DNA of 64,000 nucleotides from Candidatus Altimarinota bacterium (GTDB taxonomy: Bacteria > Patescibacteriota > Gracilibacteria > UBA1369 > UM-FILTER-53-11). The notes under the pieces are model-generated. The model was not told where the DNA came from. It searched no databases and saw only the letters and a list, made by a program, of their open reading frames with translations. Positions 49,001 to 56,069 of this stretch are shown here, piece after piece. The position numbers and the translations under genes are program-made. The stretch covers positions 52,217 to 116,216 of the forward strand of contig JAGOUV010000001.1 in the NCBI GenBank assembly GCA_018061065.1, read 5' to 3'. Every line of letters begins with the position of its first letter. Within the stretch, counting starts at the first letter, position 1.

Positions 49001-51029
49001 CTTTGCGGTTGTTTCGGTCAGTGACCTCTAATGTGAGCGTATATTTGCCATCTGCTTTATATTTATGAGTCACCGTTTTTTTATCGGCACCCGTAATAAT
49101 TGGCGTAGTGTCACCAAAACTCCAGGAATATCCCTGTAGCTGTGAGTCACTCTCACCACGAGAGTCAGTCGCATCAAAAGTCACGCCGATCTGTTGTGCT
49201 TCTTTTGTCGTGACATGATACTCGGTCACATCTGTCTGAATATATGAGTTTCCACGGTTGTCTTTTGCGTAGTTGCGGAGATACTCTGCCTCGGCGTTTG
49301 GACCTGCCTTTGCAGTCAAAATAATACGCGCAATCGGTGGCTGAACCACGATTGCTACAGAGTTCTGTCCGGTTGCTACGTGTGCACTGTCCTTACTCTT
49401 AATAGTAAGACGTGCATAATAGGTTCCCGGTTGATTATAAATACAGTGAATTGTTGCGCCCGTGGTGTCGTCACCACAGTCAACAGCGGCAAAACCTTCA
49501 CCACCTCGTGCGGGAGTACGATCGATGCCATCACCATCTGGATCCCATACGTATTCATTATCATCAATGGTCGTACCTGCGGGATCACGCGAACTCAATC
49601 CACTGAGCTCTACAATAAGTGGTGCATTGCCACGCGTAATAGTTGCTGTTGGCTGTACATCCACAAACTTGATTGAGCGGATGACCAAATATAATTGGTC
49701 TAGTTTTTTGAGTGTCTTAATAAAGGTATCAATATTTGCTTTTTCCTGAGGTGCGTCTTTTATGCCGCGAAGTTTATCTACCTCTGCAATTGTTTCTTTC
49801 ATCATTGAACCCACCGTTGCAGTTGGATCAATTCCGGCGAGAGCTTTTTGAATTTCGGCTGTATTTGATACGTCATTCTTGATCGCATTTTCTGCATTTG
49901 CGTCTGCAATCGGGCCCAGAATTTTCCACACAATAAGAAGTGTCCCTTCTACAGTTTCACCAGAATCTGGTCGAGAAGATATGTTCGCTCCAATTGGTCC
50001 TACTAACCCCTTGATCTCTTCTTCAAAATCTTCCTTTGCTGCATCAAAAATTGAAGGATCAATTTTTGTCTCGGTCTCAGTCTTAATTCTTTTTCCCGTT
50101 AGGTTTCCCGATGCACCTATATACTCTAACATTTTCGCATCGCTGAAACTTTGGAAGGTAATAAAATAATCATCAATTACTTTCTGAGTTGCAATGCGTG
50201 TGTGACTTAGCGGCGCACTTGAAGTGCGAATCTGCGTGATACTTGAGTTTACACTTGATATATATGAACGGTGTTCGCTCGGTGTTGTTGGAGCAGGCAA
50301 TTGTTTAATGCGATTAATCGTGCGCTCTGTCTCAACTAAATGTTTATAGGCATCTAGCAGCGAAAGAGCTGCGCGATAGACCTCTACTGATCCCACGTTG
50401 TAACTATTTGTTGCGCTTCCATGAACCGTTGTATTCTCGCCCGGTTTGATGGTATCCGTCCCATCGGTTCCCACAAAATTAATAATCGTATTCACAAAAG
50501 CAAATGACGCAATGATGATAATGATACCAATCGCTGCATACTGAATTGCCTTTTTTCCTTTCGTTGCCTGGTCTTCATTTCCTCCAGAAGTGACGTATAG
50601 AAAGCCGCCATAAATTACAACGACCACTGCCATCAATCCTAGAAAACTCAATGCGAAATTTACTGTTTTTACCACAAAGTCACGAGCGCTTGAAGTTCGT
50701 GTAAGAGTTGAGTCTAAGCCTTCTTTGCTTGGTGGTTGAAGTCCGCCTTTGAATCCAATAAATGTCGTGACATCTCCACTGTCTCCACTGAGATCTCCAA
50801 ATAATGCACCGAGTGTATCACCCACTGCGTCACCGGCAACATTTAACGCGCCGCCAACAAATCCACGATGGTCGCTATCAAATCGCTGCCATCCCTCGTC
50901 GTCCATATTTGAGTACGGATTTGAAAACGCATATGCCGTAGGTGCACTTATAAAAAATACGCCACAGATCATGCTCACGATCATGGCCACAAAAATTCCA
51001 CGGAAAATTCCTGTTTTTTTGTTTTTCAT
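46032..51029 (-). CDS. Giant protein with T4SS-pilin module and PKD array
   Basis: 1665 residues. A signal peptide (IVSMICGVFFISAPTAYAF) precedes a T4SS-pilin (VirB2/TrbC-like) module at about 95-175: FLGLMAVVVVIYGGFLYVTSGGNEDQATKGKKAIQYAAIGI, split by the GGNE-D-Q turn. After a helical segment come about nine or ten PKD domains (YVWDPDGDGID, YSWSFGDTTP, YIWNFGDGTE, YIWDMEGDGFQ, WKWDFDTTEE and others). A C-terminal helix (IAGGIGIVLMVIGVAGFMRRGKLRI, cited in two parts: IAGGIGIVLMV, GFMRRGKLRI) anchors the end. A TATAAT box 9 bases before the ATG suggests a leaderless mRNA. The fusion suggests a membrane pilin-like base carrying an extracellular stalk. Confidence 0.87.
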   Translation of the reverse strand: MKNKKTGIFRGIFVAMIVSMICGVFFISAPTAYAFSNPYSNMDDEGWQRFDSDHRGFVGGALNVAGDAVGDTLGALFGDLSGDSGDVTTFIGFKGGLQPPSKEGLDSTLTRTSSARDFVVKTVNFALSFLGLMAVVVVIYGGFLYVTSGGNEDQATKGKKAIQYAAIGIIIIIASFAFVNTIINFVGTDGTDTIKPGENTTVHGSATNSYNVGSVEVYRAALSLLDAYKHLVETERTINRIKQLPAPTTPSEHRSYISSVNSSITQIRTSSAPLSHTRIATQKVIDDYFITFQSFSDAKMLEYIGASGNLTGKRIKTETETKIDPSIFDAAKEDFEEEIKGLVGPIGANISSRPDSGETVEGTLLIVWKILGPIADANAENAIKNDVSNTAEIQKALAGIDPTATVGSMMKETIAEVDKLRGIKDAPQEKANIDTFIKTLKKLDQLYLVIRSIKFVDVQPTATITRGNAPLIVELSGLSSRDPAGTTIDDNEYVWDPDGDGIDRTPARGGEGFAAVDCGDDTTGATIHCIYNQPGTYYARLTIKSKDSAHVATGQNSVAIVVQPPIARIILTAKAGPNAEAEYLRNYAKDNRGNSYIQTDVTEYHVTTKEAQQIGVTFDATDSRGESDSQLQGYSWSFGDTTPIITGADKKTVTHKYKADGKYTLTLEVTDRNNRKDRKLVIIDISAIAARISATKTITEPEELVEFDGSISRSDNGQITSYEWQIINDAEGKDVLNLKNEIDVIGANDASVLRAKFKKPGSYTVHLMVNDGNSTATSEVHVSVKSRKPRANFILRSCPDSCVDPAQPSLVEMDATGSFDPDKEDELTYNWQIYNQIGEEVKDSSVMSIVTPNVKLPSKDTKKLRVKFNKVGKYKVVLTVNDSHGDTIRQEDRIEKEVTIGSIIEATWDAKMKPIARMVTGKAELTVAFKTTYADAVEVDFGDGETAELAAENCEGISEDKESSCKNDNATTTSYQFSHIYTQPREYLLQVTAKSDKDNGENIFSRRVYVTPDDNPFAIINVSIDGVPVILPESVIEGQTGSLEVIRKQLLRFDAGDSINSNGTTSGLKYIWNFGDGTEKTKKTIDYSFTDLTAENEPRLVRLTVYEDANPNKRSETTFPITVISKKPQATSLSIEKKTAGNVTPVEVQLTAEGAYDPDGKITGYQFWYFDPADAEHKLGVIDTTVNTALLRLDTIGEENEEHEYTFCVSLTDNDNSTTQCSELFNEEQLPKVTVKNGPNKAPTAKFEASRTAIRAGESVTLTSSGKDEDGAIVNYIWDMEGDGFQNDNPTTEASITHIYAKKSPQSGYRVKLKVIDDKGAEAVSREVSINVTAKSNDPEPNFTYEVLRDPPRRVQFYDSSKADTEHGAKIISWKWDFDTTEELGCDVDPKPKHCNGDKNDDVDSTDPNPRFDFPLSKRYQVKMMVEDSDGNVMNKTQFIDLIPGNTSASAPGLTPNAAILRAELTAKRSDGSTQEFETIPNCQISANDNCKKKVIYIPETSCGEDITYFWSDSRGDIINYSFDSNVFNDADGNGQRADDIENTNPTCTVVGTGTQSQNCFTKHYERADIKRHPPGTGDYRSRLLVTDRQNKQDEDLIDIYFKVPKDAATAAALTSKCEGGLFAASVFKDLGVRNTIIFSIAGGIGIVLMVIGVAGFMRRGKLRI

Positions 51030-51038
51030 ATTCAGATC

Positions 51039-51044
51039 ATTATA
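51039..51044 (-). promoter_or_regulatory. -10 element TATAAT, 9 bases before a start codon
   Basis: A consensus TATAAT on the minus strand ends at 51039; the ATG of the 1665-residue protein is at 51029. Expected transcription start is 2-3 bases before the ATG. Confidence 0.5.
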
Positions 51045-51141
51045 CCTGAATTTGCGTGTTAGGTAAAGCCACCCCGGGCTGTCTCACCTACGGTCTACGT
51101 TGACTTATTACTATAATATTCTCCAGTATACCTTGTGTATC

Positions 51142-52116
51142 TTACGGTCGTGAGTTGAACGTGGCAATCGTCGTCACAATGGCGAAGGCCGTTATGGCTA
51201 TAACCACGCCAATCAATGCACTCTGAATGATTTTTTTTGCTTTGCCGGTCTGGTCTTCATTACCAAAAGAGGCGACATACAGATAACCTCCGTATACCAA
51301 CATTAAGAACGATCCAAATCCAATAAATGCCGCCACAAAGTTCGTAAAATTGATCACGAGCATATTGGCACTTGCGACATCAATTCCTTCTTTTCCGCCG
51401 TCTCTAAATATAATTCCTTTGATAGCAAACTCAGCAACTGCAGATACGAGCAAGCCTGCAATGGAAAAGCCGATACGTTTTTTTGCTTTGCCGATAACAT
51501 CATCATTTCCTGCAGCACTCACCATGCGGAATCCGGAGAGCACCAAAACAAAAAGTGAGACGCTCGCCATCATAGCCAAAATAAAATCATAAATTCCTTT
51601 GATCAAACTGCTTCCCACTTTTGAACATTCTTTTGCATTTGAGGCGCTCGCAATACACTCACCATAGTCGCCAAAAAATACTTTTGTTACGAGCTGATCA
51701 GCAATCATTACGAGGATCAATCCGAAAATAATATATTTCAGTGCGGTGCGTTCTTTTTCAAACGCTTCGTCTGCTTTGCTTCCCGCTGTTATGAGCTTTA
51801 CACCGCTAATCGTAGCCATAATCACCGCAATTGTTCCCAGTACATATTTGAGTATATCGATTGCGGTAAAAATTAAACTCGTGATGGTATCCGCGCCAGG
51901 ATCTACTGAAGAAAGTTCGTGAGGTTTATTTTGAAAACTATTGAGGCCTGATTTACCCAGAGCTTCGTTTAGATCAGTAGAGGCATCATGTATCGTGCGA
52001 TCTCCCGGAGTGGTTGCAGCAGCAGCGGGCGCAGGAGCGTTTTGAGCATAGGCAAGCGGTGCTGCCGTAACGCAGAGTACGCTAATAAGTGTGAGAGTGA
52101 AGAAAAGTTTTTTCAT
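51142..52116 (-). CDS. Membrane protein of three tandem T4SS-pilin-like modules
   Basis: 324 residues from ATG 52116 (MKKLFFTLTLISVLCV), with a signal peptide ending near AYAQ. Three modules, each of two helices split by a glycine/charged turn, follow: module 1 with ISGVKLITAGSKADEAFEKE, module 2 with LSGFRMVSAAGNDDVIGKAK, module 3 with VYGGYLYVASFGNEDQTGKA. The same layout occurs singly in the 1665-residue protein. Its start and the stop of the upstream 312-residue gene overlap by one base (TAATG), so they are translated together. A longer frame start at 52197 would lie inside that gene and is not used. Confidence 0.85.
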   Translation of the reverse strand: MKKLFFTLTLISVLCVTAAPLAYAQNAPAPAAAATTPGDRTIHDASTDLNEALGKSGLNSFQNKPHELSSVDPGADTITSLIFTAIDILKYVLGTIAVIMATISGVKLITAGSKADEAFEKERTALKYIIFGLILVMIADQLVTKVFFGDYGECIASASNAKECSKVGSSLIKGIYDFILAMMASVSLFVLVLSGFRMVSAAGNDDVIGKAKKRIGFSIAGLLVSAVAEFAIKGIIFRDGGKEGIDVASANMLVINFTNFVAAFIGFGSFLMLVYGGYLYVASFGNEDQTGKAKKIIQSALIGVVIAITAFAIVTTIATFNSRP

Positions 52117-53054
52117 TATCCGTTGAATTGACGAGCTACAAAGGTACTTACAATGGCGAACGATCCATAAATAATAACGATACCAATAATTGCCCACTGA
52201 ATGATTTTTTTTGCTTTGGCTGTTTTTTCTTCGTCGCCTCCCGCAAGTGCATACATGAGTGAAGCACCCACGAGCGCGAGCAAAGCGATTGGCCCAGTAA
52301 TAGCGGCAATTACATTCGTCACTCCTGCGATTTCTTGAATCAAGCGGCCAGCATCAATACCCGGTCGTACGGCCTGCAATCCTGGGAACGCATTTGTATC
52401 CACCTTGAAAAATACTTTCTTAATAATTGGATCGGCCATCAAAATAATCGCCAGACCCAAAATGCCGTACATGATGCTCTTTTTGTCTTTTCCTACCTCA
52501 TCTTCATTGCCTCCCAATGTCACCATGCGTAGACCGCTACGTATGACAAATGCCACGGAGATACTACCAATAATATATTTCAAAAAGGTCATGACCACCT
52601 CAACAACTCTATTAAAAATACGTGTTTTTTGAAGTGCTTCATTCGCATTGCTTAATATGTCGCTGCCGTTTGAAACTTTAAATATATCTGAAATTTCACT
52701 TGCCAATCCGATCACAAACAAGCCGATAATACCCCAAATTATTGTGGTGCTCTGCTTAGTAAACTCTTCTTCGTTTCCACCGGATGCCACTAATTTTACT
52801 CCCGCAATTATAATAAATAATACTGCCACTGCACCGATCACTACTTTTAGTGACCCGGCTAACTGTTCTACAAAATTTTTACTTGTTTCTAGGGAAGTCG
52901 ATCCTTCCGGGCAGGGAAGTGGGCCGCATAGTTCTTTTGGCACATCAAAAATTTCTGCTGCATAGACCGTAGGCGTCATCACCGTGGCAAAAACACCCAC
53001 GAGCGCCAGTGAGAATGAAATGGTCATTACTATAGATAAGAATTTTTTGTGCAT
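52116..53054 (-). CDS. Membrane protein of three tandem T4SS-pilin-like modules
   Basis: 312 residues. A signal peptide (MTISFSLALVGVFATVM...VYAAE) precedes three modules at about 65-125, 145-215 and 230-305, marked by IIAGVKLVASGGNEEEFTK, IRSGLRMVTLGGNEDEVGK and ASLMYALAGGDEEKTAKAKK, each followed by a second helix (IIWGIIGLFVIGLA, IMYGILGLAIILMA, IIQWAIIGIVIIYG). One extracytoplasmic Cys pair (CGPLPC) lies near the N-terminus. VirB2/TrbC pilins normally contain a single module, so a triple fusion is unusual. It is the first gene of the surface-protein run and has an extended -10 promoter 15 bases upstream. Confidence 0.86.
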   Translation of the reverse strand: MHKKFLSIVMTISFSLALVGVFATVMTPTVYAAEIFDVPKELCGPLPCPEGSTSLETSKNFVEQLAGSLKVVIGAVAVLFIIIAGVKLVASGGNEEEFTKQSTTIIWGIIGLFVIGLASEISDIFKVSNGSDILSNANEALQKTRIFNRVVEVVMTFLKYIIGSISVAFVIRSGLRMVTLGGNEDEVGKDKKSIMYGILGLAIILMADPIIKKVFFKVDTNAFPGLQAVRPGIDAGRLIQEIAGVTNVIAAITGPIALLALVGASLMYALAGGDEEKTAKAKKIIQWAIIGIVIIYGSFAIVSTFVARQFNG

Positions 53055-53069
53055 TTTTGTTTCCGAACA

Positions 53070-53078
53070 TTATACCAC
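53070..53078 (-). promoter_or_regulatory. Extended -10 promoter TGGTATAAT
   Basis: On the minus strand TG-G-TATAAT is a perfect extended -10 element. It ends 15 bases before the ATG at 53054, giving a predicted leader of about 8 bases for the tandem-pilin operon. Confidence 0.6.
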
Positions 53079-53169
53079 AATTTGCCCTTGCAGGAAACTC
53101 GCCCTTGCGGTACTTTAGTGCTTGGTCAGGCGCCGCTTTTTAGGAGCGCCGTTAATAGCAGAATAATTT

Positions 53170-53448
53170 ATGGCCTCAAATAAATTAATGCAGTACTTCA
53201 GAGATAGCTTCCACGAACTTACAAAAGTAACGTGGCCTACCCGTAATCGCGCAATTAACATTTGTATATTAGTAGTGGCATTTGTATTTGTTGCTGCTGT
53301 GGTATTTGCAAGTATTGATTACCTATTCAATCTCGGCATGCGCCAAGTTATTGATTACGCTGCGACAAACAACCCAGCTCCTATAGTGGATGCAGTTGAT
53401 GCGTCAGCAACGGCAACTCCGATTACTATTCCAACTCCTCAACAATAA
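53170..53448 (+). CDS. secE: Preprotein translocase subunit SecE
   Basis: 92 residues. YFRDSFHELTKVTWPTRNRA is the conserved SecE amphipathic helix and hinge (E-L-x-K-V-x-W-P), followed by one transmembrane helix (ILVVAFVFVAAVVFASIDYLF). A polar Thr/Pro tail of about 25 residues follows. SecE stabilises SecY. nusG starts 12 bases later, the classic order. A GGCGC/GCGCC hairpin lies at 53129-53150 upstream, without a T run. Confidence 0.95.
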   Translation: MASNKLMQYFRDSFHELTKVTWPTRNRAINICILVVAFVFVAAVVFASIDYLFNLGMRQVIDYAATNNPAPIVDAVDASATATPITIPTPQQ

Positions 53449-53460
53449 CTTAATACTTAT

Positions 53461-54006
53461 ATGGCAAAGCAAGCTCCCGGTACTGGCCGGCATTGGTACG
53501 TAGTTCACACTTATTCTGGTTATGAGGACGCGGTTCGTGAGGCGCTCTTGCAACGTATAGAGTCGACCAACATGCAGGATTATATTTTTGACGTTGTTGT
53601 GCCAAAAGAAACTCAGATTGTTATTAAGAAAGGACAGCCTAAAGAAGAGAAAAAGAAGTTATTTCCCGGATACGTATTAGTAGACATGATTGTAACTGAT
53701 GATTCTTGGTATGTGGTTCGTAACACACCAAATGTAACGGGATTCGTGGGTTCAGGAACAATTCCCGTTCCTGTTTCAGCTGAAGAGTGGGGTGTAGTAA
53801 AGACTCGTATGGGTCAGCAGGATGCCAAATTCAAGGTGGACTTTGCCGTTGGCGATCATGTGGTTGTCTTGGATGGTCCATTCGTTAATTACGATGGAAT
53901 CATCAAGTCAGTCGATGACGAAAAGGGTAAGGTAAAGGTGATGATCACGATCTTCGGTCGTGAGACGCCGGTGGAGTTGGACTTCACGCAGGTTAAGAAA
54001 AAATAG
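53461..54006 (+). CDS. nusG: Transcription termination/antitermination factor NusG
   Basis: 181 residues. The NGN domain (about 8-115) has HWYVVHTYSGYEDAVREAL, KKLFPGYVLVDM and WYVVRNTPNVTGFVGSG; the KOW domain (about 125-181) has VGDHVVVLDGPFVNYDG and VMITIFGRETPVELDF. NusG binds RNA polymerase and, through the KOW domain, Rho or S10. It continues the secE-nusG operon; the next gene begins 10 bases later. Confidence 0.97.
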   Translation: MAKQAPGTGRHWYVVHTYSGYEDAVREALLQRIESTNMQDYIFDVVVPKETQIVIKKGQPKEEKKKLFPGYVLVDMIVTDDSWYVVRNTPNVTGFVGSGTIPVPVSAEEWGVVKTRMGQQDAKFKVDFAVGDHVVVLDGPFVNYDGIIKSVDDEKGKVKVMITIFGRETPVELDFTQVKKK

Positions 54007-54016
54007 TTCACATCGC

Positions 54017-54736
54017 ATGAGTAAATTTGCTGTCTTTACCATGATTCTCTCAATCTCGGTGATCACTATCACTGCGGATTTGCTTATACATAAGTACATT
54101 GCAGAAGCGGGGCAGACGAGTGTGCTTGGGGGTGCTCAAAATTCGCCTGTATTAGATGATGGAACAACGTCAGACCCCTTCACTCCAGAAGTACCAAAAT
54201 ACAATACTTCAGATAAAACGCAAGTTGATTCGACGGAAACTACCACTCCTCCCGCGACAACCACACTTCCAACTCCTCCTACCACTCCGGTGGTAAAGGC
54301 ACCTTCTAAGCCAGTTGTTACCAATGAAATGGTAAAACAGGCAGGATTTACGGGTACTCTCCAGGAGAAGCTTTTCTTGGGTAAGCTCTATCAATTATTA
54401 GATATAAGCCAATTTCCCGTCCAATCTATTGGAAACTATCAGCTCAATGAAAATGGAGTAGCTGCAATCACGATTACCGAGATAACGTTACCTGATGAAA
54501 TTCAGGCTCTCTCCCTGTATTCTCTCTTGCAAAACAAAACGAAAACCTATATAGATTTATCACTTAATCAGACGAACGCCTACGGAGATCGCTCGTTCTA
54601 CATTAATCACAGTAAGAAGAAAGACGAGGCATTCCTTACCGTGAAGATTAAGAATCGATTGTACGGATTCGCTTATGTGAAGTTCTATCATCCGGAGGTA
54701 CAGAAGTTGCTTCTACTTCTCGCCGCCGCTCAATGA
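54017..54736 (+). CDS. Signal-anchored hypothetical protein between nusG and rplK
   Basis: 239 residues from ATG 54017. An N-terminal helix (VFTMILSISVITITADLLI) anchors the protein; a Thr/Pro-rich linker (about 45-95, with PATTTLPTPPTTP) follows; residues about 105-239 form an alpha/beta domain with no recognised family (FTGTLQEKLFLGKLYQLL, ITITEITLPDEIQALSLY, RLYGFAYVKFYHPEVQ). Its position inside the otherwise universal secE-nusG-rplK-rplA cluster is unusual. It may be co-expressed with the secretion and ribosomal genes. Function unknown. Confidence 0.7.
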   Translation: MSKFAVFTMILSISVITITADLLIHKYIAEAGQTSVLGGAQNSPVLDDGTTSDPFTPEVPKYNTSDKTQVDSTETTTPPATTTLPTPPTTPVVKAPSKPVVTNEMVKQAGFTGTLQEKLFLGKLYQLLDISQFPVQSIGNYQLNENGVAAITITEITLPDEIQALSLYSLLQNKTKTYIDLSLNQTNAYGDRSFYINHSKKKDEAFLTVKIKNRLYGFAYVKFYHPEVQKLLLLLAAAQ

Positions 54737-54768
54737 TGGTCTCACCTCAATAATAATAATAAGACATT

Positions 54769-55194
54769 ATGGCTCGAAAATTACTCACTATCGTAAAACT
54801 TCAGATCCCTGCAGGAAAGGCAAATCCAGCACCTCCAATCGGTCCTGCCCTTGGTCAGCATGGTATTCAAATTGCCGATTTCTGCAAAAAGTTTAATGAC
54901 CGAACGGGAAAAATGGGTGACACCATCGTTCCGGTTGAAATTAGCGTGTTTGATGACCGTACCTTTACCTTTATCACCAAGACACCTCCTGCATCATTCT
55001 TGATCCGCAAGGCTGTCGGTGCAGAAAAAGGTTCAGGTGTACCAAATAAGAACAAGATTGGTGAACTTACACAGGATCAGCTTCGCAAGATTGCGGAGAC
55101 GAAGATGCCTGACCTCAATGCAAATGACATTGAGTCTGCTATGAAAATTGTTGCGGGAACCGCACGATCGATGGGAGTCACGATCAAATTATAA
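54769..55194 (+). CDS. rplK: 50S ribosomal protein L11 (uL11)
   Basis: 141 residues, usual size. The N-terminal domain has [22 protein letters not shown] and the C-terminal RNA-binding domain has [15 protein letters not shown]... and [10 protein letters not shown] at the end. It binds the GTPase-associated region of 23S rRNA and contacts release factors and elongation factors. rplA follows after 55 bases. Confidence 0.98.
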   Translation: MARKLLTIVKLQIPAGKANPAPPIGPALGQHGIQIADFCKKFNDRTGKMGDTIVPVEISVFDDRTFTFITKTPPASFLIRKAVGAEKGSGVPNKNKIGELTQDQLRKIAETKMPDLNANDIESAMKIVAGTARSMGVTIKL

Positions 55195-55249
55195 TTCAAC
55201 GTGACGTTTGCACCATCTAACCACTCTGGTCAAAAGCCGGAGGTTATAT

Positions 55250-55957
55250 ATGAAGAAACACGGTAAAAAGTATCGCGCAGTCAAAGCGCTCGTCGATACT
55301 ACAAAGGTATATCCTATGTCAGAAGGCATTGCCCTTTTGAAGAAAACTTCTACGACGAAGTTTGATTCATCATGCGAAGTTCACATGCGCATGGGACTCG
55401 ATCCTAAGCAGGCAGATCAGCTTATTCGTGGAACGGTGGTCATGCCACACGGTACAGGTAAGTCTGTTCGTGTTATTGCTATCGTCATGGAGGCAAACGT
55501 AAAAGCTGCTAAAGATGCAGGTGCTGTGGAGGCTGGTGGAGAAGAGTTGATCGAAAAAATTGCAAAAGGTTGGTTGGAATTTGATGTTGCGATTGCTACA
55601 CCAGACATGATGAAAAATATGGGTAAAGTTGCTAAGACATTGGGTCAAAAAGGTCTTATGCCAAACCCAAAGGCAGGTACCGTTACTACGAATGTTGCTC
55701 AGACGGTAGAAGAAATTAAGAAAGGTAAGGTGGAGTTTCGCTTAGACAAGCTCGCAAATGTACACAATATCTTTGGAAAAGTTTCTTTCGACGATAAGAA
55801 TCTCGAGGAAAATCTGAAGGCATTTATCCGCGCGATTGTTACTGCTAAGCCATCAGGAGCAAAAGGTATTTACATTAACTCTATTACCTTGGCAACTACG
55901 ATGGGTCCCGGTGTTCCATTGGATGTAACCCAGGCACTTAGTGGCTTAGGTGCATAA
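55250..55957 (+). CDS. rplA: 50S ribosomal protein L1 (uL1)
   Basis: 235 residues from ATG 55250, preceded by GGAGG at 55239-55243. Landmarks: AIALLKKTSTTKFD, VVMPHGTGKSVRVIAI, ATPDMMKNMGKVAKTLGQKGLMPNPKAGTV (cited in parts: DMMKNMGKVAKTLG, GLMPNPKAGT) and INSITLATTMGPGVPLD. It forms the L1 stalk and can repress its own operon. rplJ and rplL do not follow; a terminator ends the operon here. Confidence 0.97.
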   Translation: MKKHGKKYRAVKALVDTTKVYPMSEGIALLKKTSTTKFDSSCEVHMRMGLDPKQADQLIRGTVVMPHGTGKSVRVIAIVMEANVKAAKDAGAVEAGGEELIEKIAKGWLEFDVAIATPDMMKNMGKVAKTLGQKGLMPNPKAGTVTTNVAQTVEEIKKGKVEFRLDKLANVHNIFGKVSFDDKNLEENLKAFIRAIVTAKPSGAKGIYINSITLATTMGPGVPLDVTQALSGLGA

Positions 55958-55984
55958 GCGTAAAGCTATTAGGAACTAAATATG

Positions 55985-56018
55985 AGACCACTTGCAGAAA
56001 TGCGGTGGTCTTTTGCTT
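55985..56018 (+). terminator. Rho-independent terminator of the rplK-rplA operon
   Basis: A 7-bp outer stem (AGACCAC / GTGGTCT) plus a short inner TGCA/TGCG pairing is followed by TTTTGCTTTT. It begins 27 bases after the rplA stop. Confidence 0.85.
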
Positions 56019-56036
56019 TTATTTATATTTGACATA

Positions 56037-56045
56037 TGGTACAAT
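56037..56045 (+). promoter_or_regulatory. Extended -10 promoter TGGTACAAT
   Basis: TG-G-TACAAT is identical to the element at 1004. It lies 24 bases before the ATG at 56070. A TTGACA at 56029 is only 5 bases upstream and cannot be its -35 box. Confidence 0.55.
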
Positions 56046-56069
56046 ATCTTGATTATTAACAAAATAAAT

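Noticed and set aside
51061-51090. Inverted repeat AGGT..AGCC..GGCT..ACCT between the pilin gene and the 1665-residue gene
   Set aside because: The stem is interrupted by unequal internal loops and no T run follows on either strand, so a terminator cannot be supported.
52117-52197. N-terminal extension of the 324-residue tandem-pilin protein
   Set aside because: The extension lies inside the upstream gene, has no signal-peptide character, and the ATG at 52116 directly precedes a good signal peptide with a TAATG overlap.
53129-53150. GGCGC/GCGCC hairpin upstream of secE as a terminator or riboswitch
   Set aside because: The stem is only 5 bp with no T run and no known riboswitch pattern.
56029-56034. 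TTGACA as -35 box of the Calx-beta gene promoter
   Set aside because: It is only 5 bases from the TACAAT box, and the sequence 17 bases downstream is a poor -10 match.
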